Shown here piece by piece: positions 26,001-38,000 of a stretch of DNA of 64,000 bases (within the stretch, counting starts at the first letter, position 1; each line of letters opens with the position of its first letter). The DNA comes from Linyphia triangularis (lineage: Eukaryota; Arthropoda; Arachnida; Araneae; Linyphiidae). The position numbers and the translations under genes are program-made. The DNA lies in assembly GCA_963978545.1 (NCBI GenBank), contig OZ021722.1, forward strand, positions 9,825,401 through 9,889,400, written 5' to 3'. The notes below the pieces were generated by a model, which ran no database searches, was not told the origin of the DNA, and was given only the letters and a program-made list of their open reading frames with translations.

Positions 26001-29000
26001 ATTAGAACTGGTATATGGTATGGTTTACTAATTATACGTTATTGGACATCTTAGCATAGCAAAATTTTAAAGCTAATTTTCTTTTAATTTTACCACTTAG
26101 CGCATTGACACATGAACAAAATCAGAGTGACTAGTATTATAAATACAGAGTGGCCACAGAACCTGGAAATCAGAGAAATGTCGAGGGAGCTTTCTGATTC
26201 TGGAAAGAATCAGTGAAATGTTAGGGAATTTTAAAAAATGTAATAAAATTCAGGGAAATTTTCTATAGTAATGAAGGTACCTTTCCCTGTTCATATGTAA
26301 TTTAGCACCATTTACATGGGGAATCATTTTAAGTTTAATGTAAAGGAAATTATTTAACTTTGTATTACCGCCAAAACTATTTTATTAAAAATTGGCATAT
26401 TATCTCTTTAACATAGATATTCCATTTGATCAAGGTGTCTACACATCTGGAAAAGTTAGGAAATTTGAAAAAAAAATTGCTGTAAATCAGAGAATTTCTT
26501 AGAAATCTATTGGAAAACTTTTTTGAATTTTGGCGTTACCCTGAAGTAGCAATACATAGGCGTATAGTACGGGGGGGGTAGGGGGGGGGGGGCTGGACTC
26601 CCCACTTTTAAATTTTGGGGGGGCTGCCTACCCTGATTTTTTTAACACTATCTCCTTTTTTTCCCTCCAATCTCCAAATAAATTATAATAACTGTTTATT
26701 GTTGGTATTATATGATACGAGAAGTTGTGTCATACCTAGATTTTCTAAAAATTAATAGATTTCGATAATTTTTTTAAAAATTTCATCTTCCGTCAAAACT
26801 TGCCCCTCCATGTTTTTTGAAAAGTTGACACCTATGTAGCAATATATTCAGAAGAAAGTAACTGTCTGCAACAACCACTCCGAAATGTAATACTTTTACG
26901 GATGAAAGATGCTGCTGTTCTGACACATCTGTTCAGATCTCCTTGCTCAATTAGTGTATTTTATGCCAAATATGTTTTTAAATAATTGGAATTTTTTTTT
27001 TTAAATATTTATTAGTAAGAATTGTAAGATAAACGTCTGGTTAAATTTTCTATACCAAATCTTGCCAATTTGAATTGTAATATAGTTACCTCGTTAACGC
27101 GAAATCACTTAACATGAAATCCTTTTTAAAGCGAAGTGAAAACAGTCCTCCGTACTTTAAACTTAGCGTTAATTTATTTGTTTAACATGAAATTTGGTTA
27201 ATGCGAAAAATTACGGCGGTCCTGTTGACTTCGCTTTAACGGGGTTTGACTGTATTTCCAATTGAAATTCAAACCAAATTTTTCAAACTAATTTCAAAGA
27301 ATAGAGGGTAGTTAAAACAGTATTAATGAAATAAACTTTAAACTACAGTGAAAAGCACTGCAAGTGGCAGTGTCTTGGTAGCCATAATTGATTTGAAGAT
27401 TAGTTTAGTAGCACTATTGTACATTTCCCTCCTAGCAACCTCTTTCTGCTGCTTGTATACTCATTATAGTGTTTAATTTAACAATACCCTACCTAAAATA
27501 GATCAAACTTAAGCCCTTGAATTATTTTTTTGTAACAATTTTGTCATTGTTTGGCTTTATATAGAACCTTAAGTGAATTATTCAAAAGTAATATAAAGAG
27601 TTTTTCCAGTTTTCACAATTTTTATTTGGCCTTTAAATGCAATTAAACTTTTTTCTCTCTTGCTCATAATACCAATCCCATCCAATAACATAACATAAAA
27701 AATAGTAGAATCCTAGATCAATTTGTTCAATTGTTGCAATGAAGAAAAAATTCAAAATGTCACTGTTTTTTTTTTTCTTTCTTTTTTTTTTTTTTCTTTC
27801 AAGGTGGCCGATTGCTCTAGAGAAGTATTTTGGAATTTTGTGCATTTGCTGGGGTCCCATTTGCCCTAAAATTCGTGATATTCCTTAAATTGTGTTTCTC
27901 CCTAAAAACGTTACATATACAGCAAAAATTCAACTTAAAATCTAATACAAGAGTTGGCATTCTGTCTCAATTACCATGATGTCTGTTCGTTTCTTAAATC
28001 AGAGTTTATAAAACACAATTATATAATGAATTAAATATAAATATGCCAGTTTTTTTCTCTTAATAATAATATATTGAATTAATAAATTCAACTAATGAAT
28101 TTTAATTTTTTTTTAATGTTTTGATTGCTATTGTACAGATATTTCTGTACAATAGCATGTTTGTCAGCCCATGTTTTTTTAGCAATTATAGTTATTCCAG
28201 AAACATGCTTAAATAGTCCATCATTGCCAGGTTAGACATTAATCCTTTCTCTATAACAGTACATACAAAATCTTTCCTGTTCAGTTATTAAAAGTGCTTC
28301 TTTTCCTCAGCTCTTTTCACGATCATCACTTTCCCCTTCTTGTTTGCTGTGATGTTTGGGGACGCTGGCCATGGCCTGATAATGACACTCTTTGCAGCTT
28401 GGATGGTTCTTAAAGAAAAAGGTCTTGCTACTGAAAAAACAGATAATGAGGTACAAATGTCATGCTATCCAGAAACCAATTTTCGACTGTTCACATTATT
28501 GGCTGTAAATGTGAACAGTGGAAAATTGTTTTTTTATAATTTATTTTTTAAAGTTTATCTTTTTTACTATTTTTTATGATATTGCTACATCACATTTTTT
28601 TCCTGAACATAATTTTTTTTTAGAGTTTTGAGTAGGGTTCAGTAATGGAAAGCATTTTAAAGTTCTTTCCACACATAGGGAAAGCATGCATGATTTGACA
28701 TAGTGGCTACAGAACCTAGAAATCAGGGAAATGTCAGGGAGCTTTCTGATTTTGAAGGTATGTTTCCCTGTTCATCCATATTTTGGCTCCATTTTGCCAG
28801 AGATTGTGGTAATTGTTAGAAGGATGTATGTTACAGATTAATTTTAACTTTTCATTACTGCTAAAATGATTTTTAGAAAATTGACATATTAAAAATTGGG
28901 GAAATTTGAATAAAGTTTGCCGTAAAATCAGAGAATTTTTTTCCTGAATTTTGTAACCACCCTGTCCGATCATGATAAATCCGGAGCAATCAGCAATAAG

Positions 29001-32000
29001 AAAATAGTTACAAAAACATTTCATATGCTCAAACTAATTGTGTATGATACCTTAGCAAAGCTTGTCTAAAACAATTTAAGAATGTTTTTTGAATACTATG
29101 AAATGGTTTGAAAATAATGCTGTTTATAAATTTTTAAATATTAATTATCACAGTGCTTTCCAATTGATTTTTGGAAATCGTCTAACACATACAAGCATGG
29201 GAAACAATATAATGGGATTCAAAGGAAAGTAGCAAGGCAGCAAGAAAGAGTACATCTGGCCCTCTTTGATGGCTCATTACATCATTATTTTGTTGTAATG
29301 AAAATTTCTTCAATTAGATCTATATTTAATGGTAACATATTTTTTAGATAACCTCTTTGAAGATCTTTGGCTATTATATAGATGAGGTTGAAATAGTTAG
29401 AGCTGCTTTGGCTATTTTTAAAGATTGTTGTAAGATCTTTGCAACCATTTTACCAACTTTTATTCTCAATCCTGAATTATTAAAATATAGCTACAGCATA
29501 AAATGTGAGGTGTCTTTAAGATGGCTAATGTTTATTTTCTTTTTTTACAGATTTGGTTAACATTTTTTGGGGGCCGCTACATTATTTTGTTGATGGGAGT
29601 ATTTTCAGTTTACACCGGTTTTATGTATAATGACATTTTCTCCAAGGCTCTGAATTTGTTTGGTTCATCATGGTATCCTCGAGAAAATTTGTAAGTTTTA
29701 ACTTTTTTATTTTGTTACAGTAATTATATGGATAGGTTTTGTTTCTCGAAACTGTATTGTGAGAGGAATTGTAGCATGATTTATTTTTAAATATTAATTT
29801 TTCTTAAATTAAAACTTCATCAATATTTTTTTTTATCTAAATACTATAGAATACATGACACTTTTGAATACCTATTAAAAACTTCATTATGCCATTTATT
29901 TATTCTTTAAAATGTCCTTACAAGTTTTTGTTTTGTTTGGTGTGGTTTATTGAAATTTATGAATAACTAGCTGTGTGGCCCCGCGCTGCTGGGGACCCGC
30001 TGAAGGATATCTATCTGTTCTGTGTTACATAGACGCGGAATTTCTTCGGATTAATTGTTGTTGGTGATCAGCTTCCAAAGTACAATAACAGTTTCATGTT
30101 TTGGTTCATTTTGTAATAGCGAGCTCTGTCATTCTCCAGTTGATGCTGTTTTTACAGCGGTGATGCCCTAGTTCTCTTGGCCGCAGATGCTTTATATTTT
30201 GAATCTATATTCATTCTTCTCTTTGGTGGCAAATGTCGAAATGATTTGAAAGTTTTCAGTGAATTTCATTAATCTTCGCTGAATCTACGTTTTAGGTTGC
30301 AAGTGTGAAGTCAAATTGAGTCTAAATAATCCTTTGCTATGCCAGATTCTATGTATGTTTTGACTCACTCTCATTAAATAAAGTTAGATTCATAATTTTA
30401 ACCCTTTGCACTCGAGGCCTTTTTCGCGGTGAGGTACCAGCAACTTGAGACGTTTCGCGGGATTTTTGGTTCAATCCGAGGTTAGGGATTAGCTTCATAG
30501 AAACTAAACAGTCATTGGCCTTGCATCGAATTTCCGCATCAAACCTAGTGGTCTTCTCGAGTTGCGGCATCCAATCATGTGGCCTCGAGTGTAAAGGGTT
30601 AAAAAAGCCAGCTAGAAAAATTTAACCATTAAAATTTTTGTAAACGTAGAAATAATATTACTGCTATTGCTTAAAAGAATTTTGTATATATTTTTTTAAT
30701 ACGTACAAAACACCGGTGAACATACTCAATAAAATATGCCTGGTGTCTATAGTGCAGCTCCAGCTTCTATTTTAAAAACAAATATTCAAAGCAATGAATA
30801 CAATGGCTCATGTGGCGGAGTCAACAACGGTAATTTCACTTTACCATTAAGGCAACATAATCCAGCCGTTTCTCCGGAAAACTTTAATGCACCACAATAC
30901 TCACAAACAACGTCCATTTGCCCAATACAAACGCTAGGATGCAAGCTGTAATCATTGCTGCAATCGTATCGAAACGCTGCTCGATTCAAATCAGCACTTG
31001 ATAAATATCTTGTTCTGCGTCGCAAATTATCTATTTGTTGACCTCTGTTGTTCGCTCGACGATTCCGCATTGCCAACCGAGCTGTTTCACGGGCTGCTTC
31101 ACTTTGCTCTCGTGATTGAGAAGCACGAAGTCGAGCCATACTATCGCGGCGCTGTTCACGTGCAATTTCTTGTTCTTCTTCAGTCCTTTCATTTGCAGTA
31201 TTTCGTATTCTTCTTGCATTACGGCTTTGTCGGGAAAGATTCGATCGTCTTGCTCGCGGCATTATTAATTAAACTTCACTTCACTTCAATTCACCTAAAA
31301 ATTTATTTCAAAACTCAAATTTTCAACCATACCGAGTTTTATAAATATCAAATTGTCATCTATACGTCATTACATAGCTGTCATTATACGTCAATTACAT
31401 AGCTATCATTTGCGTTTTGTTGTCAAGTCACACGGGAACGCTGTCGAACGGGATAAAAAGTATCTTATGTCCGTCTCCTGGCTCTAAGCTACCTCCATAC
31501 CAATTTTCACCCAAATCTGTTCTGCCGTTCTTGAGTTATAAGTGGTGTAACTAACACGACTTTCTTTTATATATATAGATATTTCTAAAAAATAGCCAAC
31601 TTTATGCAATTTATATGTTTTATTCAGTTAGGTGTTATGGAATGTATTTTTTTATACTTTTTAAAGTACAGTATAAGTAAATGAAGTTGACTTTTCTTCT
31701 TTTTCTTTAAATTTTTATTTCAATTGTATTTTTCCAAAATCATAACATACTGGGTTTTTTTCTGCGAACTTAGTTGTGCAGAATTAAATTGCTCTCACAT
31801 TCCGAATAAAATCTGCAGATTAATTTTCTATTTATAGTTTACTCTATTGGTCTTTAATAAATACTTTAATTTGTTAGAAACGAGTTGAGTAAAATTTGAA
31901 AATAACACATTTAGTATTGTTAGTGTAGATTTTTTTTTTTAAAGTGATTTCATTTTGAAATGTTTTTGAAAATTAATTTTGCTTCTACAATAAAAATTTA

Positions 32001-35000
32001 TGGTATTTTATATTGTTGTATATTAGTGCATAGAGCATTTTTACATATATACTCAATATGTTAAAGTTTTTGAGTTTTGTGGATATTTTTTAATATTATT
32101 AAAGTTATAAGTTGTCAAAGTTTCATTGATGCCTCCTTAATAGTAATATATGTCATCATCAAAGTTGTTGAATTAGTTTGTTGTACATATAAAGGTTAAT
32201 TTTGCTGCTTTTGTCAGTTCACTTGTAAAACTTAAAATGGTCAGTTTTTGGTACATCAAAGGTATAAAAAAATATTTAAAAAAATTCCAATCAGTAGCAA
32301 AAAGATGTAAATTATAAGCTCCAAGTTGAATAATAAATAGTGTTGAAGTTACAGTGTAGTATGCTGAAGTGGTGTTTTTTTTTTTGTTTTTTTAATTTGA
32401 TTGCTATTTTTTTTCAACAGTAAGGGACCGTTGCCTAAACTGTACCAATTGAATCCTACGAATAACACTGATTACCTTGGAGTACCCTATCCGTTTGGTG
32501 TGGATCCTGTAAGTTAAAGGATTTGTATTTTGACAACACAACCTTAATCAATGAGTAATTTAGCAAATTAGGAAACATAATGATAAATGATTTTATAATG
32601 TTTACACTGAATTTATTGTAGATTACACAAGTTGGTAGAAATATGATACAATATAATTTGTTGAAGCTTCTAATCATTAGTATTGCTGAAATTAATAAGA
32701 GTTTTATTTAAAAGTTTCATAACTTATTTTTTTTGTTAAATTTTAAGATTAAAAAAGTATTTCATTAATAGTAATAAAAACTCACTAAACAAGTCATATT
32801 TTTTAGAATAAGTTTTGATTTATAATTGTACTTATTAGATTTAGAGCATGGTTATTTTCAGGGTCCAAAAAATCTCAAAAATTATACATGCCCAGTTGGG
32901 CAGGTTAGTCTAGAAAATACATGCCTGAATAAAAGTTTTACATGCCCGAACATTTCATTCCTTTTCATGTATCTAGTACTGACCCATTGAAAAAAAATTG
33001 TAGTTAACAATATATATACATTGACGAAATAAGCAAACACGAGACACTATATTAACATGTATTAAAAATATTTTCATATTACACAACAAAATCGCTAAAA
33101 ATCGCTGATTTTGTTGTGATTTTCGTTCTGATCTAAATCAGAAAATTCTGAACTAGTAGTGATGTGCATGTCTTTCCATATACCTTGTTCCTGCAGTTGC
33201 AACTAACCAGTTTTCAATTGCTGGTGATGGATTGAAAATTGCTGGCTCAACTCCATCAATGCCTATTTGTATTAAATTATTTATAGTTTCAGTGGACTAA
33301 TTGCATTGGAATGGGTGACCTTTGACTGAAAGTCACGAACTGATCATAATTGCATGCACACGAGTGAAAATTCAAAATACTTAGATTTTGAAAGGTATTT
33401 TTGATGAAATATTTACATGCCTGGCCGAGCATGCATGAGGAAAAAATACATGTCCCCTCTGAATTTTTACATGCCCCAGGCATGTCGGGCAATATAATTT
33501 TGGAGCCATGGTTATTTTAATTGCTCATATATATTATGAAAGAATGGAGGCATCTTAATGCAAAGCCTATTAAAAAACCATTTAGTACAGTTATTATGGA
33601 TAGAAATGAATTGTAATTTAATCATTTTATAGACGTGACATTCAAACTATAGTAGGACAGGTTGCCATTTATTGTTTAACCAATAATGAGTGTAAATGCT
33701 TTAAAAAAATTATTTATTGAATTGTTTTGAACCTTATTTTACATTAGATGATGGCAAAAAATTTGACGATCTAATAACTATTTTAAGCAATTATTTGAAA
33801 AATATGGGTTCTTTTATATAAAAGCTACTGCTGTATAATAATTACAAAATATTACTAATATCATTTTAAAGGTAGTTAGCCGTGACATATTCAGGCCTTA
33901 ATATTTTAAAATTGTATTATATTTATATTATATTATTTTATTATATTGCTTTTTTAAATAGGTATGGCAAGTAGCCTCCAACAAAATTCTGTTCTTGAAT
34001 TCGTATAAAATGAAAACATCTGTTATTTTCGGAGTTTCCCAAATGGCATTTGGGGTCATCTTGGGTCTATGGAATCACAGGTTAGTTAATAATTTGTTGA
34101 TTGAATAATTTAACTTTGTTTGTAAAACCATACCAATGTATGTATTTTCAAAATTATCAAAATAATATCTTTTGACTTTTTGAACATTTTGTTTTGTTTA
34201 CAGAGTTTACAGTCATTAAAAGTGCTTAATATTTTTGAACTTGTTTTCAAGGCCTTGAAAGTACTTGAAAATACTTAGAGTTGTCCTTAATGCTTAAAAG
34301 TGCTTAATTTTTGCAGATGTTGTGTGCCAACTGTAAAATTTATAAAAAATACAACTCAAACTTGCTATCCCCGCATGACTGCTACTTATTCGCACAGTAT
34401 CGGAATTCTCTGACATATTTGTATTACACATGCACCAACTTGTAACTTTTTTGGTAGAATATACTTTATTAAAAAATTTATATATAGACATGAAACCTAA
34501 AAACAAATTTTCAAAGGTCCTTATAAACTTTATTAAGGTCCTTAACCCTCTGAGGGTCATGGTTGAATATATACGTCCTTTGATCCCCAGTTTTTCCAGC
34601 AATGCACAACATTTTTAAATTTATAAATAAAATTTGAAATAAAATATTTAAAAAATATTTTTGTTAAAAATTATTGCAGAGAAAAAAATCTGTACAATTT
34701 TGCCCATTACCTGGACACTCGGAGGGTTAAAATTCATTGATTTTCATTCTGTGGTTTGAGATGGAACCCTGGTTTAAAAGAAAGCAAATGACAAATGTTT
34801 TGAGTAAGTAGAAGTATTTATAATTATATATTCTATAACGTAAATTTTGCTTATTATATTTCAGATACTTCAACAAGCCTCTCAATGTTACATGTGAATT
34901 TGTGCCCCAGCTAGTCTTTCTTATTTCAATATTTGGGTATTTAGTCTTAATGATATTCAACAAATGGGTGAATTATGATGCTACCATGGCTGGCTGTGCT

Positions 35001-38000
35001 CCTAGTCTTCTAATCATGCTCATCAATATGTTCTTGTTTAAATATCCAGCTGAACCATGTTATTTGCAGAATATGTATGCAGGGCAGGTAAGTCCAATGA
35101 AATAAATGTTATATTTCTTTCAGTTGCATTTTTTAAAGAAAGTATTTCGCTTTTTCGATTAGTGGATTTAACAAAGGCTATTTATTTCTTGAATAATTTA
35201 TTATTGAAAACATTGTTTTCATTTTAAAAGTCCTCCCTGACAATGACATCTCCCTTGAATTGTGAAACTGCTTTTTGTTTTGTTCAGATAATATTAGTAC
35301 TTTTCGATCCGTATGGCTTTTATGTTTCCTCCTTGTAGAAATCCATCACCATGCTTTAAAAAGTATAAATTATTGTTTTAATTTTTATGAGTGTTGTCAT
35401 TTGCATTTCTTCCCTAACATTTGTTTCTTTTACATTTTGTTTATTATTTGTATAATATTTAGGTTCATTAAACCATAAACATTGTTGTGAACTTAACTCT
35501 GATAGCATAACCGATACCTATCTGGTCATATCATAAATACTGTGACGGCTCTAAATTAATTAATGCTCGATATTGAATTTCTTCAACATGTGCCAATTCT
35601 CTTTCAAAATATAATATATTAAGCATAAAGCAAGTACTGTCTGTTCACAAAGAAATAGCTCCTGCCAGTTAGTCTGGGCATTGGCGAACACTATAGAAAC
35701 AAGTCATTGATTTAGAGTAGGGGTGATACATGCAGGAATTTGGCATCCAAAAAGGCTTACATTACAGCTAATATAGACGTCTTTCTCTTGGAATCCTTCA
35801 TGGAAAATAGGGCTAGTCTTGTTTCTACAGCAACCGACAACCTGATGAGGGCCATTCTTGTGTTGACAATACCTTAAAACCTGACATATTCACATAAAAA
35901 AATTATGAGGATAGAAGATATAACAATTGTAATTGTGTCTAGTTTTTAAAACTACTAAAAAACATTAATTACACAAAAGATTTGTTCATTAAAGGAGCTT
36001 GCTTTGATTAAATTTAAAAAGCAGTGTTTTGAATACTATTAATACTTTGCATTAATACGGCATTAAGTAAATTTTCAGATTGTTTTGAATGAAATTAATC
36101 TTTAACATACTCTGTTAAGGCTACTACATGTTACATGTGTAGCATTTAGAGAGTAAATTTTATGATTATTGCTATAATTTGTAATACTTTAATTTCAACA
36201 AGTTTTTAGTTTAAAGGAATTAAATAATAAGATAGATCTTTCTCTTATAACCTCAAGAAGAAACTAAATTTGGGAGGTATTGTAGTATTTTTCTTTTTCC
36301 TAATTTTGTTATGTGTGTAACTCACAAAAATACATTAGAATTGTATTTTAATTTTTGGCCACATTCCTGTGAAAACTTCTGTAGGAAGAAGTTAAAAATA
36401 TGTATTTATAACCTATGCTCTGTAATACCTAAAATAAGTATTTACTTATTCAATACCTAGTTTAATTTTTTTTTCTTCTACCAGTGGAATGGTCCTGTTG
36501 TGAATGTATTTATAAAATAGTGTTAAATTTGAGTTGTTGGATTTGAGGTACTATATTTTCTTTTATTGAGTTTTGTTATGGCTGGAAATTACTTAAACGT
36601 TTGGTGTGTTTCTAGCCAGTTTTTCAGGGGATGCTTGTAGTCATTGCTCTCATGTGCATTCCATGGATGCTTTGTGCCAAACCGTATATGCTTTACAGAC
36701 AGTCTTTGTTAATGCCACCTGTGGTAAGTATGCAGAATTTTATGCTTTCTAATAATTTTATGTTAATATATAAGTCAAAAGCATTTATTGCATTAACATC
36801 ATTAAACTAGGGGTGTGGAACATTGCACAATTTTCAATTACATTATAATACTGACGTGGATTTTTGTCATCTACAGTATTTATATTTTCATAATTCATTT
36901 AGTAAAAATGGTCAGTTTGATGCAATTTTTTTCTATAATTCATGTATGGCAACTTTAAAAAAAAAAAAAAAATAATCTGCCAAAATGATGATTTTGTTGA
37001 TATACTTATCGATAATTCTTATATTATCCTTTCTTGTAAGTGAAACTGAGTAGAGAAGAAAAAACAATCGTTGATGAGGTATGTTCAAGAAAAGAGAACT
37101 CTGTGTTAAAGGCATTCGTTTTTCAACTTTTGTGCCATTAAAGCATTTTTATAGGAATTTTGGAGCTGGGGATGTTTAGAACACCTTAGAGGCATTACCA
37201 CATCGATTTTGAACAAAATCGTTAGAACCGTTTTTTAGCAATTACTGCAAAACATGATTTTTTCAATGGCAGCTACCCTATGCGTTTTCGCGATTTTAAC
37301 GAAAACCTTAATGGTGGGTCCTTGTGCCATCACCTACCCTCACACCAAATTTGAACATCATAGGTTAATTTGTTTGGGCGTTATGCTGACCATGTACACA
37401 TAGACAAACATTTTTTCTAGATCACTTTTTTGAGCCACAAAATTTGGAAAAATGCAAAAAAAAAAAAAAAAAATCTTTTTTTTTTTACCGCATATTATAC
37501 TTTCATTACCCTATAGGTAATTGAAAGTAAAAATTGAAAAGGGTGTTTAATCAAGTTGAAACCCTCCTTAAAAATGTTGTTGCACCCTTTGAATATAATT
37601 TTAAGATTAATGTGTTGCACTCTATGTTCTGGATTCACACAAGTCCTTAAGAGGACTCCTTGTTTTTGATTATTTTTTTTTTTATAAAAGCTCTTGATTT
37701 CCTTTTTTTTTTCTTCTTATAAATCATGTCCTCAAGCACTCCTTATCTTATGTATGTATTTACGTAAAGCTATTTGCAAATTCTTGCTCAATTTCAAATT
37801 AATAGTTTTAAAGTCATTGATTCTTATCGAATTTGTATGGTTTTCCTCCTATGTAATATGCAAATGTGGGAATATTTCCTCTTGAAAGACAGCCTTATAA
37901 GACGTTCTCTCATTTGACACTGATACTACTCCCCTTTTAGTAAAGATCTTGTTCTTGCTGTAAAGATATTCCAGCACAGTTTAGGCTTTGTATGGCTGTT

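Larger units (their letters stand above)
29967..31579 (-). mobile_element. Helitron 1, internally deleted
   Basis: On the minus strand the element starts TCTATATATATAAAAG and ends CAGCTAG, between A and T, as Helitrons do. A CCCC...GGGG hairpin (29979-29994) lies about 8 bases inside the CTAG end. It encodes the N-terminal part of a Helitron replication protein (30786-31262), which stops early, and contains a nested TTAA-flanked MITE (30402-30598). Confidence 0.85.

Noticed and set aside
29357..29550. Extra V-ATPase exon upstream of exon 12
   Set aside because: Open frame only because the intron happens to be open; exon 11 joins exon 12 directly with a sequence matching the family and the extra residues have no counterpart.
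30998..31402. Plus-strand ORF of 134 residues
   Set aside because: Antisense shadow of the Helitron protein; no recognisable motif.
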